Shown here piece by piece: positions 34,883 to 47,650 of a stretch of DNA of 64,000 nt. This stretch comes from Metallyticus violacea (lineage: Eukaryota > Arthropoda > Insecta > Mantodea > Metallyticidae). The notes below the pieces were generated by a model that saw only the letters and a program-made list of their open reading frames with translations, was not told the origin of the DNA and did not search any database. A program made the position numbers and the translations under genes. The stretch's first letter is position 1, and each line of letters starts with the position of its first letter. The DNA is taken from positions 235,849,512-235,913,511 of the forward strand of contig CM060846.1 of NCBI GenBank assembly GCA_030762175.1, read 5' to 3'.

Positions 34883-35365
34883 GACAAAGGAAACAAAATA
34901 GCCATTTTGGACAAAAACTATTATATAAACAGAGATGAAAATTGGCTAAAAGTGAAAGACTGCAAGCCAATAGAAAAGTATCCTCTCAACAGTTGCAACT
35001 AAAATTTTATAAATTTACTTAAGAAACTTAAAATGTTATCAAAAACAGAATGTCAAACAAAGCAAACCAGGACTTCCTAAATCATATGTGCTTTTACAAA
35101 TCCATAAAATTTATAAAACATTAGACCAACCATAAGCCATATCAATTTACCCACACACAAAATAGCAAAATATGTCAAATGACAAATTCAATTCATTTAA
35201 AACATTTCAGGGCTTGGGCATAAAAAATGCACTTAATTTAGTTGAAAAACTTCAAAATATGAGAAAAGTAGCAGAAAATTTAATGTCATTTAATACAAAA
35301 GCATCCCCCAGTATCCTAATAAAAAATCTTATGTAATTATTAAGAAAATAGCTTCTTTTCCTTTT

Positions 35366-35690
35366 CTAGTTAGTGCTACAGCTTGGGATGGGCCTTGGCC
35401 TGCAACTATGCTTTTTCTATCTCTGTCTTACAACATCATTGATAGAGGGCAATGTTGTAAGGGGGCATGTGATCATCATGCCAGCACCTCATCAGTCAGT
35501 TGTGTATCACACAGCTCTATAATTAGAAGTATGCCACATCTCTATCATTCCCAATTATCCTCAAGAGTTTGAGTCCTTCCTAAATTATATTCATAAACAG
35601 ATACCAGGAACCATACCCAGGTCTCCTGGCCAACAGTCAGAAATGCTAATCACTAGAACAAAGGAGATGGTCTAAGAAAATGTCTAGTTT
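35366..35690 (-). repeat. tRNA-derived SINE (family B), copy 1
   Basis: The minus strand starts near 35690 with 'gaccatctcctttgttctag', an A-box-like 'tagtgattagcatttctgac' and a B-box region with 'atggttcctgg'. A body with 'aggataattgggaatgatag', 'tgatgatcacatg' and 'ccctctatcaatgatgttgt' follows. It matches the copy at 39678-40012 along its full length. Confidence 0.8.
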
Positions 35691-36099
35691 CCCCAAATTA
35701 ACAAACAGAAGAAATAGAAGACCACAAAACTTACTAACATATGCATAGAGCAAAATTTCTTCAGTTTTATCCAAAAATCTTAATAACAAATTTGTGGTCT
35801 AGCAATGGGAAATTGCTGTCTCTGTTTCTAGCAGGTTTATTCAGGTGGTCTTTTGAAATATGTACCACCAATGACCTTTAATTAATCTTCAACAAATCGT
35901 GTAAGTATGTTAATGATACATTTGAATAATTGAAAAATTGAAAATTTAATAAAAATACTAAGCAAAATACAAACTACAAGGTGTCTCTACCTATTTGGCC
36001 CAGGCCATTTTAGATGTACCATATAATTACAGAAATTTTAATAAAATAATGGTTGTATACAATCCATTATCTAAATTGTTAATAATTAAATAAAATTCA

Positions 36100-37260
36100 A
36101 AATATTCTGAGCCTACTGGAATTCCAGGAGACTAGGCTCCAACCCTATCCAGGGAACTAAAAAAAAAAAAAAATTAATTACTCTACCTATACCATTATTT
36201 TATCAGCTAGCTACAGTCTGCACAAACTACTAATTCTTTTATTTCTCAACATCTACTATAATGAAATTTGAAATATGTAAAGTGCTAAGAAAAATTTGAA
36301 TACCAACTGGAACTGATCCTCCACCTATATTTATGTGTAATCCCTCACAATTAAAATTGTTGATACAATAACACAATTTATACCAACATCTTTACCTAAA
36401 TTCTAGATGGTTAAACAAAGTGCAAAATTTCCACTTTCGTTCCCAGTTCCCAGTTCATCAGGAGCAAACTACTGGAATTACTGGGGACAAGGCTCTGACC
36501 CAAGCCAAGGCACTAATATAAAATTTCACTTACATTACCAGTACCAATTATTTTATCAGGTAACTATGATTTCTACAAACTACTAATTCTTTTATCTCTC
36601 AAATAGCAAGTATAATACTACATCTATTCACCTTCTAGAGCAATATCCAGTATCCCAAGCTCAATAATTCAATAAATTTAATATAATTTTATTCCCAACC
36701 ATTCCCAGATCAATGACATTTTTCATAATAATGCAGATAATCTTTATCATCTAAAATTGATCTAAATTACATGTCTTTCAAAAGAATATTTTCATTTCAA
36801 TTTTACCTTCTATAAAAACTCCCCCAATTCAGGCATCTGCTCACGATCTTCAAAGATCTTTGTGAAAACAATTCCTTTATTCCTCATTAACCATTTCTTA
36901 CTAATTAAACTTTCCCTCCAAACATTTGTGGCTTTACATTGAAAGATAATATGATTTTCATCTTCCTTCTCCCCACAGTTAGCACATATTTCTGAAATAA
37001 ATTTCCCCTCATTCCCCTTAATTTCCAAACATCTAATTGAAACCAGGCTATCCCTTCTCTTTATTTTATTAATTATAATACCCTTCTCCTTTTCTAGGTC
37101 ATCTTATAATACCTTATAGTATGCTAGTGAGCTTTTCTCCCTAATACATGCAATAAAAGTTTATCCATATCTTCCATTCTTGATTTATATCTCCCTTCAA
37201 CAAACTCTTCTAAAAATATCCAATATTAATCCAAAAATATCCTAATCAATTTCTAAGCAA
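36100..37260 (-). mobile_element. LINE 3' end copy: zinc-knuckle C-terminus and 3'UTR with an internal tandem duplication
   Basis: The minus frame at 37028-36810 has 'ICANCGEKEDENHIIFQCKATNVWRESL', the CCHC-type knuckle at the C-terminus of a LINE ORF2, closely similar to the end of the LINE at 46900-47000. Upstream to about 37260 further ORF2 pieces are readable ('REGIAWFQLDVWKL'). The 3'UTR contains 'cttgtccccagtaattccag', shared with 47440-47470 of the full element. It then contains a second, similar UTR segment about 350 bases further on, giving two partial tandem UTR copies. Confidence 0.75.
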
Positions 37261-37594
37261 CTGTTCCACAATTTTGTTCAACAAGGTATTAGTCATTATG
37301 CCCAATTTTTTCCTTGATATTTTAGGCATAATTTTACAATATCATTATCCAATAGCTCTTGAGCCCTACATAAATTTTTCAATACTTTTTTCATCATTAG
37401 CTCTCTTATGCTTACCTTTCCTAATTCAATCAACTCTCCTGCATTTGCAGTATTATTATTTGAATATTACTGAAGAACATTCAAAAGATACTCTAAAACT
37501 CCTAAACTTACAAAATAGCTGTATACAGTTCAGAATGAAAGTGGAGAAAAATTGTTGACTCTCATTCCTACATTTAAAAATTATAAGAAATGCA

Positions 37595-38330
37595 AACAGA
37601 CTGAACTATGGACTTTATAGAAAAAACCACATTAAGAAAATTACATATAAATAACCCAGCTCTATACAAATATGCTGTGTTCAAGAGCTTGGCACACAGA
37701 ATAGTTAATGATAGACTTATAAAAACAGCACATAGTGCAGAATATAAATAGATAGTTAATACAGCATCATTAAATGTTTCAACAAAGACCCAATAATTAA
37801 AATGATAAATATATTTGAAATAAAAAATCTAATAAGAGAGTTTCTGCTTCAAGGTAAGTAGCAAATTCAAAAAATCCACATGTCTTTCAACATACCATAG
37901 CAAATTCAATCAGATATTCAAAGTAAATGGCATAAGGTTAGCCCCAAAGATTGAATGTAATATAAACATTTTACTCAATTCCACATTAAGACACCATGTG
38001 AACAGAATAGAAAACAGCAGTTTATTAAATGGAATAAAAATGTATTGGTGAAACAAATAGAAATTTAGGAGTCCAGAGGAAGGAGCACTTTTAAAATAGA
38101 TAGAGCAATGGTAGTAGCACATTTTAGGATACAAAATCATAAACTAAAAGAGGAGGCTAATGTGCTGAATGAATTTCATAACACAATTACTTGGGAAAAA
38201 AAGGTTTATCCTGAAAATATAGGAAAATTACAGAATTGATGAAGTCAGTGAATCCCTATTTGAATGATCACATGTCTCCTAAGGAGCAACTCAGAATCTA
38301 GTCACCTCATTAAGATATCAGACAACAGCC
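37595..38330 (+). mobile_element. Penelope-like element copy 4: connector and GIY-YIG remnants
   Basis: The plus strand reads 'NNPALYKYAVFKSLAHRIVND' (37655-37720), the segment after the RT in PLEs, then 'VNGIRLAPKIECNINILLNS' (37920-37980), the connector seen in copy 1 as 'GIMLAPKNRYNIKNLL'. At 38050-38170 come 'ETNRNLGVQRKEH'-like remnants and 'IDRAMVVAHFRIQNHKL', the second half of the GIY-YIG domain. The GIY part itself is lost. Several shifts and stops are present. Confidence 0.65.
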
Positions 38331-39670
38331 TTGTCCTAATGTTTTACATGTATGCATTGATTATGTAAGCTGAGCTAATGTTAACACATATATTACATTT
38401 TAAACCTTGTCCTAAGGTATATATAAGTGCAGCTACTGTTAAAATTATTTTCCTATAGTATTAGGCTACCATTTGTTCAAATTCTTCTGTCATTTTTAAC
38501 ATTAATAACAATGATGCAATACTCTTTAGGAGTACAGATTTTATCTTCAAGATGTCAAAATACCTTTGAGATCAAGAAGGAATGACCTAAAGTTCCTCAA
38601 ATCTCTTATCTTTAACCAAGACTAAGCAAATGAATTGTCCCTATTTTGACCAAGATAACCTTTTGCTTACAGATGAGGGGTTTGTTCACTCCTGGTTTGT
38701 TTAGGTAATCCAAAATGAAACAGTATGCTTTTATGGGTCCTCTCCCTCATTATGCATATGCATCTTACAACTATTGTGAATTAAATGCTTAAACCTATAG
38801 CTATACTATATAAAATCTCCTGTACAGGTGTACGAGGGAGAGGAACATTTTACATGCAATCAAATGCAATGCAAAGTGCTTAATCAGATATGCAGGATTC
38901 AGAGCATGATTCCATTCAAGAGTATATTTTTCGACTTCTATACTTACTAATGTTTAGTTGTTTTTGATAATAGCTTAACACTTTGTGACAAGTGCGATAC
39001 TTCACTCATATTTCACATGCCAAATCTGTGTTGATTTCATATAAAATGTGCATTTTATTATGAGTATTTCAAGGCTAGGATATTCCTGACCAAGTAATGC
39101 TTGTAGGATTTAATCTTGCATATTAATTTATTTTTTGTCTCCATAATACAATATTGTAATTCAACATGTAAGAATATGTTCCTCAATCTCTATATAAATA
39201 TCCAGTGAAATTGCATATCTTTTCTTAATGTACTCCCATTTTCCAATAGCATTTTACCTTTTAATAACTATTTTGTAATCCTGTAAACATGTTATTGTCT
39301 ATATGTAAGCTTATAAATGCAGGCCAACACTCCCTGCAAGTTACTAAGTAGTAATATGTTCATTCTATTCTAGTTTTATTCTTCTACACTTTCATTAATT
39401 GCCTGGTTATATACCATTTTATTTAATGCCATTCAAACAGCATTTGTAAGGATATATTGTTCTCATTTTTACTTCCAAATGATGGAAAGTGCCGAGTATC
39501 TAAAACTTTTCTTCTTACAGTATATGATAAACAGTGATGTTTGCATCTAAAATGTATATGCCTACAAGTCTTATAAAATGTCTAAAAATGTAAATAAATT
39601 AATAATTTCTTTAATCATAATCATTACTGCAAACACAGATATGGAAACTAAAATAATAGATTAGTATACA
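38331..39670. other. AT-rich stretch without recognised gene
   Basis: No domain, RNA or clear repeat was recognised. The first part may be 3' sequence of the PLE copy. Confidence 0.4.
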
Positions 39671-39677
39671 CTCTAGT

Positions 39678-40012
39678 TGACCATCTCCTTGATCTAGTGG
39701 TTAGCATTGCTGACTGCTGGCCAGGAGGCCCAGGTTAGATTCCCAGTATTTGCTTAGAATCTTTCTAAGTTAGGAAGGTCTGGAACTGGGTCCCCCCAGC
39801 CTCATGAGGACAATTAGGAAGCAGCCTGACAGAGAGTGGCAGTCTTTGATCTAGTTAGCTGCGATATAGTGACCTGTGGGATTAGGTGTGATGATCACAT
39901 ACTGCCCTGCAATACTGCACTCTACCAATGATATTGTGTGATGGAGGTAGAAGACCCAGTGGTCCTTGTGGTAAGCTGAAAGGCCCAAGTGGGGCTATGA
40001 GAAACCAAGTTT
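39678..40012 (+). repeat. tRNA-derived SINE (family B), copy 2
   Basis: Begins 'gaccatctccttgatctag', with the A-box-like 'tagtggttagcattgctgac' and a good B box 'ggttagattcc' at 39733-39743, as in a glutamate-type tRNA head. The body has 'aggacaattaggaagcagcc', 'tgatgatcacatactgccc' and 'actctaccaatgatattgtg', matching the minus-strand copy at 35366-35690. A real tRNA is excluded because the 3' acceptor side is replaced by SINE body. Confidence 0.85.
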
Positions 40013-40954
40013 GAAGAAGATATACTTTAGTTTGCTTATCTGCAGGGAAGTTCAATTTTCTTGGTAATCATTTTTCTTGAATATTTTGGTATTCTCTGCC
40101 TTTCACTCTTTGACTGTGTAACTGTATTCCTGGCACAACTATCTTCCTTGCATGTGCATAATTTTCCTTTGACAGCCATTGCTGTTCACATTTAAAAAAA
40201 TGCCAAATTATAAAACTGCTAATAACAATCACTCAACATTTAAAGAATCATTATAATTTGTTAGTCTTTATTTTCCTACTAGGTTTATACAGTATACAAC
40301 ATAGCTTGTGCTCTTCACTGAAGCACCTATTCACATTACCCACAAATTCACCATCTACTGGATAGTTCCTTTGATTATGAAATAATAAAGCTAACAGTAA
40401 TGTAGAAACACAAAACATGGAAGACATGAATAATTTTAACATCCGAAGTATGCTCTCTCTTGTTAAATACAAATAATGCTCACTTAGTTAATTTCAATAA
40501 TGAAAAATTCAATTATAACAGACTCCATAGGAAGAGTACAAAAATATTAAAGGATGACTTTGAATTTACTATTTACTTAAAACAGTTTGAGAACTAGGAA
40601 TCACTAGGTATCAATAATATCCAGAAACAAAATTCTTGGCAGAGGTGAAGACAGAAACTGAAAACTTATTATAGTAAAATATTGTTAAGTATATATACAG
40701 GTTGTACCATACACCCTTTGGTATCATATCTATGTGCAACCTCCAAATTACAATCTTAGTGTAGATATATTTCTAGTAATCTTGTAGTATATTTATTAAT
40801 TTCTGTACCTAGCTGGTACTAATGATTTAATGTTGCATGAATGCAAGAAAACAGAAGAAAGCTTAAAATAATAGTTTTATGTAGATCTGAAAGTGGCATG
40901 ATACAAAAATGTTTTATTGTAGAGAGCCAAAGGAAGTGCTCCTCCCAGTAATGT

Positions 40955-41020
40955 GGACTAGCAGCTAAGAGCTGATCAGTGGATCGGGAGTTTGGTGGTT
41001 CAAACCATGTGTTTTATGAT
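40955..41020 (+). repeat. tRNA-like SINE head fragment
   Basis: 'tggactagcagctaagagct' resembles a box A and 'gtggttcaaacc' (about 41007-41018) a box B at tRNA-like distance. No body matching another SINE in the window was found, so it is a third, isolated SINE type or an old tRNA pseudogene. Confidence 0.5.
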
Positions 41021-41129
41021 GCTTATTTATAATTCAAGTTTTATTCCTTCTCAAACGAATCCAGATATTAACACTGATTATCAAAGCAAGTATGTAATAT
41101 AGCATCATCCATAGTTAATTGAACTTTCA

Positions 41130-41880
41130 GCATGATGCCAGAGAGACAATCTTGCACATTGCAACATGCTTTCCTTTAAATAACCCCATACAAGGAAATG
41201 AAATGGGGTAAGGTCAGGTGATCTAGCTGATCATGTTAAAGAGTCTTCTCTAATCAAATTTTGCAGATATACAAGTGGTTTCCTATCATCAGAGACCAAT
41301 ATAGGGGCCACTCCATTCCTAGAACCACATCCTTAACTATTTCATTAAGAGCACGTCCTGTAACAAGTAAGGAAGATCTTCATGTAAAAATTGAAGATAC
41401 TGTAGTCCTGTGAGAATGCCTTTGAAAAAATGATGTCGAATTAACTCATTGCCTAGTATTCTATGCAAAACTTTGACACTTTACTGCACCTGGAATGCAG
41501 TTTCTCATATCCAGTGAGGATTATCTATGCTCCAATAATGCTTATTGCGATAATCCACAGTTCTATTATTATGGAATGTAGGTTCATCTCTAAAGTGCAC
41601 ATTCCCTTAGAAGTCATCATTTTTCATATTTGCACTAACCACTGAGAAAATACCACTCATGCTTCAGTCATGTCCATGGAGAGCGTGGTGTAGCTGTAGA
41701 TGCTTGGGATAAAATTTAAAACATATCATTAGGCAAAACATGAATGCTGTTATGTTTACATCATGGCTTTGGAACTGGAATGCTGATGATTTTCAATTGC
41801 ATTTAGCACAGTTTCTTCATTACCTTCAGAGGTTACTGGAGCATCCCGAACAATAAGCATGCTTTGGTTTGATACCGTTT
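41130..41880 (-). pseudogene. DDE transposase relic (mariner/Tc1-like superfamily, arthropod type)
   Basis: On the minus strand 41600-41540 reads 'FRDEPTFHNNRTVDYRNKHYW', the first-aspartate region of a very common arthropod transposase family. 'SIDNPHW' follows, then 'FFKGILTGLQYLQFL' (about 41430-41385), the 'MWF*EW' remnant of the second-aspartate region, and near 41230-41175 remnants of the third-acidic motif region (normally SPDLTPxDFFLWG) with 'YPISFPCMGLFKG' in a shifted frame. Further upstream to about 41880 the N-terminal helix-turn-helix part is only faintly readable. Stops and shifts are numerous. Confidence 0.65.
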
Positions 41881-41899
41881 CATGCAAGCACCTTTCAAC

Positions 41900-42460
41900 C
41901 CTTCAAATTGTTTCCATTTTCACTCATCTCCTTTCTGGAAATCATTCTTGATCAAATTACCTTGCTTCACTGCATCATATCTTGCTTCTGCATAGAGTAA
42001 GACATCAAAATACTTTGTTGGCATACAGTCATATATTGCAGAAAGATTTAAATGGATGCAGGATTCATTGCAGCCTAACAACTTGTTTAGGTCAAGAAGA
42101 ATAGATACTAAATGAAAACCATGCACTATGAATTTTCTCTATAGTCTGTATTTACCAACAGAACAAAATTGAACATTCTATACTTTTACATCCAATTTAT
42201 TTCTGAGTTTGACATATTGATATTTCTTCAGAAATATCAAATCACATTCCAGAATAAAAAAAAATTAGACATATATTGATTCAAACACTTATCACCATAT
42301 GGAAGTGAATGGAGACTGTAATTCCATGCTGCCACTAGAACCTTGGGGATTAGTTTGCTGTAACTCCCAGATCTACCTAAATACTAGAAAACTCACATTC
42401 TCATCTGAAAACTTTGTTTGTCAACCATGTTAAGCCCCTTTAGGAGGTTTTGAACATTAT
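41900..42460. other. Stretch without recognised gene before the LINE
   Basis: The minus frame at 41920-42126 (68 codons) may belong to the preceding transposase or be chance. Nothing else was seen. Confidence 0.3.
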
Positions 42461-42680
42461 TAATTACATGGCGAGAGTGCCAAGTGAACAGGGCAAGGAG
42501 AAGGATGTGTTTATAGTGAACTTCAAGTGTGTGAGGAAAAAGGGGCATAAGCAACAATGGGGAAAGAAATTTCGGTGTATTGAGTAAGGATAGGAATGTT
42601 TAGATAAAGAAGATTGAAAAAAAAAGGGAGAAGGAGGAAGCAAGAGCACAGATGGTTTAATATGGTTAAGCAATACTTTA

Positions 42681-42959
42681 ATGTTGCTAATTATAGGTGG
42701 TATTGAACTAAATCCGGGCACAGAAGAAATACGGGAAATTTTGAAAAAATTGGATGGTATGGAGCAAAGTTTAAGTGATATACTGAATAAAATAGTTAAG
42801 GGAATAAAAGATGAGGTTGGAAAAGAAATTCAAGGAGTGAAGAGGGAAATGGATGGAATGAAGATGAATTTAGAATGTGCAGATGAGAGGAGAAGCAAAC
42901 TCAATCTTATATTTATAGGAGTGAAAGAAAGGAGAGGTTTTGGCCAGAGCAAGAAATAA
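42681..42959 (+). pseudogene. LINE ORF1 fragment with 2A-like peptide and coiled coil
   Basis: The frame begins 'MLLIIGGIELNPGTEEI'. The I-E-L-N-P-G core is the ribosome-skipping 2A signature (normally D-x-E-x-N-P-G-P), here with Gly for Asp and Thr for the final Pro. A heptad-like acidic/basic stretch follows with 'LKKLDGMEQSLSDILNKIV' and then 'RSKLNLIFIGVKE', the usual ORF1 transition. It lies at the 5' end of the LINE and is fused by frameshift to the upstream ORF1 start at 42468. Confidence 0.65.
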
Positions 42960-45084
42960 CCAAAATAATGGAAAATAATGTAGAAATGGAATTACATGGA
43001 TGGGAGATTGTTGAAGCATACAGATCAGGAAGGCATTTGGGGAAGAGACCAATAATAGTTTCATTAGCAAAAACCTGAATAATTTATGAAATTATGCAAA
43101 AGGCAAAATAGCTGAAAGGGACAAACATGTTTATTAATAAGGACCGGACTCCTGCTCAAAGACACATAAAACAAAATTTAATTCGACTGATAATGGAAAC
43201 GAGAGCAGCAGGCCAAAGAGCATATATCAGGAATTTTCAACTGTGGATTGAAGGAGTTAATGCATTCACTACGAACAAGAGAGATATATGAGCAGCAAAC
43301 CAATGCACAAGGAAATGAGTCAGCATATTCCTAACCAGCTAAAGAAAATATACAGAGCAGCAGAAAATTTTAAGGATCCAATGTCTGGTACTCAAGGGAG
43401 AATTGATGAAACAAGAGACATATTAGTAACCTTTGAGTCAGAAGCTACATCATCAACACACACATCACACATTAGGGGAGGCTGAGCAGCTGGTCTTCAG
43501 GAGGGAGCAGATAGTGGGAATGGTATGATGTCAGGAAAACCAGTGGCAGAAAGAAAAAAAAGGAGGTGTCGCCGAGGAAAGAGAAGGTGGAAGCAGTGCA
43601 GGGATTAGTGGAAAGAGGAGACCTGAGTTGGATGCCAACTATTGGTAGTGGGTAAGAAGTTGGCAAGGCAAGAGGAGAAGTAGGACGAGTACGGAAGAAA
43701 GGGGAGATAGTATTGTTTTGTCTCTGAATGGAAGTATTTTGGTAGTGAATAAGAATAAAATCCCAAATGAAGGGATTCAGTTAAGAAGTAGAAAAGTTTA
43801 TGAGGTCCAAGGGGAGAACGGGATCACAATAACAGACAGTAAGGAGATCAGGTTACTGGAACTGTGAAAGTTTGAAAAGTAAAATTAACCTGGGAACTTT
43901 ACAATACATGTTGGGTTAATATGGATTATTTTGCAGTAGTAGAAACATAATAAAGCAGTGAAGAGATTACAATAAAGGATTTTAAATATGTAAGAAGAAT
44001 GGCTGAAACATTGGCAAGGAAAGGCAAACCATCAGGAGGTTTAGGGTTTTTGTTCAGAATGATTTGAGTAAAACAATTAGAGATACTTGGTCTACGTGCA
44101 AGGAAGTACTTTGGGTCATATTGAAAGATTAAGCGTTAGATGAAAGTATAATATGTATAGGTATTGTATATAACCCCGGAATCACCTCGCATTTCCATAA
44201 GCCAGAATTGGATTATATCCTAGACAGAAATATACAGGGGTCAAGGGATAAATATTTGAACATTAAGATTATAATTGTTGGAGATTTTAATAAAAGAATT
44301 GGTGAGCTTGATGCAAACTTAATAAATGGGTGGGAAAATAACAATATAATAGAAAAAAAATGAGAATATTAGACACAGTTAGGATAGGGTGGAAGATAAA
44401 GGAAGTGAGAAATTTATTAATTTCTGTGAATTAAATGCACTCATTATTTTAAATTGTAAACATGGGGAGGATGAGCAAGGAGAATTCACCCTCATAAATA
44501 AAAATGCCCAGAGTGTAAATGATTTTGTATTATAGTCAAGTAATATTACCCATATGACAAGTAACTTCAAAGTGTCAAATATAAGCTCAAGTAGTGGGCA
44601 TTTCCCACTAATAAGGGTAATAAATATTAAATTGCAGAATGTATTTATTAACCAAATTGGGGAAGAGAATATGTTAGATTTAAATGGAAGGATGAATGCA
44701 AGATTCACTTTGATCTTGCTTTAGAATCTTAGATAGGAAAAATATGTCAGCATGGGATAGTTTATAGCTTAAAAATATATGAAGTTAAAAACGCAATCAA
44801 CATATTGAATTTTATTATGTACTGGGGTGGGAAAGGAATGAAAGTTGAAAACAAGAGCCATATTAAAGTGATGTCTGGTTTGATAATGAATGTAAAATAA
44901 ATAAATGTATCATAAAAGTTAGTCTAATAAAATGGAGGGAATTAGGGGACCCTAAATCAAAAGAGTAGTGTTTACAAAGTAAATATTACTATAATAAATT
45001 ACTAGAAAGCAAGAAATGTGCATGGAGGGAAAGGAATATCAATAAAGTAACCAAGGTTATTTTTGATAATAATGTAAGCAAAAT

Positions 45085-46325
45085 ATGGAAGGGTATAAAG
45101 ACTGTATATCAAAATATGTACTTAAATCTAATATAAGCCAAAAAGAATGGTTATGGTATTTTTCAGCTCTGTTTGCATGTCAAAGCTCTATAAAAGGAAG
45201 GATAATTCCAAAAGTAGAAAAGTATTATGTAGAGATGCTGGCTAGGGATGTAACAGAGAGAGAAGTAGGGAATCAGATTAAAAGAATAAAAAGAGACAAA
45301 GCACCAGGAATTAGATGCTATACCAGGTGAATTCCTTATAGAATGGTACAGAGATAAAAATTGACTTAAAGTACTAACAATGATGTTTAATGCAATGAAG
45401 GCTAAGGGATACACACCAGAAAGTTAGAGAAAAGCAATTATACAACCAACTTACAAAGGTAAAGGGAACATGGATAAACCTAGTAACTATAGGGGTATAG
45501 TACTGCTGTCCAATTTGGGGAAAATTTATACAGGAATATTGACTGATAGGTTGCAGGACTGGGCAAAAGAATATAACATTCTTTCGGAGTTTCGAATGGG
45601 CTTTAGAAAAGTAAGGCAGATGGTTAATAACATATTTGTTATAAAAACTATAGTGGACAAAATTTTAAAAGGAAAAAAAGTAAAATTTATATGGCCTTTA
45701 TTGACTCAGAAAAAGATTTTGACCGAATAGAGATGAAACTATTATGTCATAAGCTATCAGAGAAAGGGGTGATTAAACAAATGGTCCCCATTCTAGAAGG
45801 ACTGTATAAAGGGAACAACTTTTGCATAAAATATGAAGAAAGGGCAATAACAAGGGAAGTACAGCAGGAAAAAGGATTAAGGCAAGGATGCACGCTACAT
45901 CCAATATTATTGAATTTGTTTATTGATGACACATTGAAGAATATAAGCAATAATAAACATCCTTTGCCAGTAATAAATAAATTGCAAATCCCTTACTTCT
46001 CTTTGCAGATTATTTGCTAGTAGGCTGCATTATTGTAGATGGGTTAAAACGGTCATTACAAGAGGTAGATAAACACTGCATAGAAGGGGGATTAAGGTAA
46101 ATAGAGAGAAAACCCCAATTTTAGCATTTAAGAAAGATGAAGGGAAATATAGAATATAAAGTTGTACATGATTGTACATACCTGGGTATAAGAATAGATG
46201 CAAGGGGAAAATGGCAAAAACAAATGAAATCAGCACTAGCAAAAAGAAAAGCAGTATTGAAAGCTGTAAGAGGGTGGCTATATAAAATGCCTGAGATGGA
46301 GATGAAATGGTTGAAAACGATGTAA
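45085..46325 (+). pseudogene. LINE reverse transcriptase domain, broken
   Basis: Three overlapping frames (45085-45330, 45470-45730, 45691-46020), then 46137-46325, together cover the palm and thumb. The hallmarks are 'YRGIVLLSNLGKIY', 'FIDSEKDFDRI' (first catalytic Asp region, with Ser-Glu-Lys-Asp spelling), 'RQGCTL' and the damaged [FY]xDD box, where the second Asp is Tyr ('ADY'). 'CTYLGIRIDARGKW' then marks the thumb. The loss of an Asp of the [FY]xDD box and several frameshifts mean there is no activity from this copy. Confidence 0.75.
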
Positions 46326-47650
46326 AATTTGGTGGTTGAGGCCAAAATGCTCTAGGGTATTGAAATTTGGGGACTTGAGAAAGGTTGGGAGGTAGTAGAT
46401 CACATTCATAGGATGTTTTGTAAGGAGTTTTAGGGCTGCCAATAGAAACAACAAATGAAGTTGCGCATTTTGAAATGGGAAGAGGTACAAGAAAGGGAAT
46501 AGTTATGGAGAGAGTTCTAAAATACTGGTATAAGATTCTAAATATATATTATGATAATTTATTAAAACAATGCTTACAATATCAAGAAAAACGTTTACAA
46601 AATACAGATTGGGTTAGTAACCTGAGATATAATTTAGAAAATAATGGATTAGGGGATATATGGAGAAAAAGAGAAATACACCACAAAGGTTTCTGTAAAG
46701 AAGTTAGGAAAAGATTAGAGGATATAGACATCCAAAAATTATTTAGTCAATTATCTGAGAAAAGGTCATTAGATTTTTATGTCTCAATGAAAAATAGCTG
46801 GGTAAGAGAGCGGTATATGGATAACACTATTAATGAAGAAAGAAAGGGAATAGCCTGGCAAAGAGAAGGATTATGGAGGTTAAAAGGTCAAAGAAATGGA
46901 TACCCATAAGGCGTGTGCCCATTATGTGGGGGATAAAGAAGATGTAAAACATATAATTTATGAATGTAAAGAAACTGAGATTTGGAGAAAAGAAAGTATA
47001 ACATTAAACATTAGGGAGAAAAGTAATGTTATCAAAATAATAGAGAAAAACTGTAAGTATATAGGGAAATTTATAGAGAATTAAGAAATAAATAGAAATG
47101 GACTGTGAAGAGAAGAAAGGAGGAGAGTGTGTTCTAGAATCTGGTATTGAGCCTGGAATATATTTATTATTTACAAGGTTATGATTAAGTAAGTAAGTAA
47201 GTAAAATAGTCTGGGGTTATACCTTTATTTTTCTTGGCAATGAATAAACATTAAATTTACTTGAATTATCAAGCCTAGGATATTGGAAACTATTCTATAA
47301 GGTGAATAAATATAACACTAGAGGTACTAGTGGAGTAATTAAGGAATAAACATTTAGTAGAGATTGTAGTAAGTTGATAGAATACTGGTGCAGTTATAGC
47401 AAGTAAATAATTTATTTTGGTGCTTCCGGTTGAGTCAAATCCTGGTCCCCGGGAATTCCAGTAGGTCACTGCTACTGAACTGGGGTCTGGGAAGTAGCAA
47501 AATCCAGGCCGATATTTTGTATTTGGTTAAATTATTTAGTATTTAGGAGAATATGATAAAATTAAATGTGTTATACTAACAATAATTGTAATTGAGAGGG
47601 GACACACCTAAATTGACCTGGGTCAGATAGATGGAGGCCCTGATGTATTT

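Larger units (their letters stand above)
42468..47650 (+). mobile_element. Nearly full-length LINE with ORF1, APE endonuclease, RT, C-terminal zinc knuckle and 3'UTR (broken)
   Basis: ORF1 starts 'MARVPSEQGKEKDVFIVNFK' at 42468. A 2A-like 'GGIELNPGT' follows near 42693-42719, then a coiled-coil segment. The APE-type endonuclease is seen as 'IIIVGDFNKRIGELDA' (44266-44313) and a 'SSGHFPLIRV' equivalent of the SDH motif (44587-44620). The RT has 'IKRDKAPG' (45288), 'KPSNYRGIVLLSNLGKIY', 'FIDSEKDFDRI', 'KGLRQGCT' and the decayed catalytic box read as 'FADYLL' near 46003-46020. The end has 'CPLCGG' / 'DVKHIIYECKETEIW' near 46908-46990. Frameshifts and stops occur in every domain. The 3'UTR to about 47650 has a family twin at 36100-36800. 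The clade is undetermined; APE endonuclease plus CCHC knuckle excludes R2-type elements. Confidence 0.85.

Noticed and set aside
39680..39750. Functional tRNA gene (Glu-like)
   Set aside because: Same reasoning: it is the head of a SINE with a second copy at 35.4-35.7 kb.
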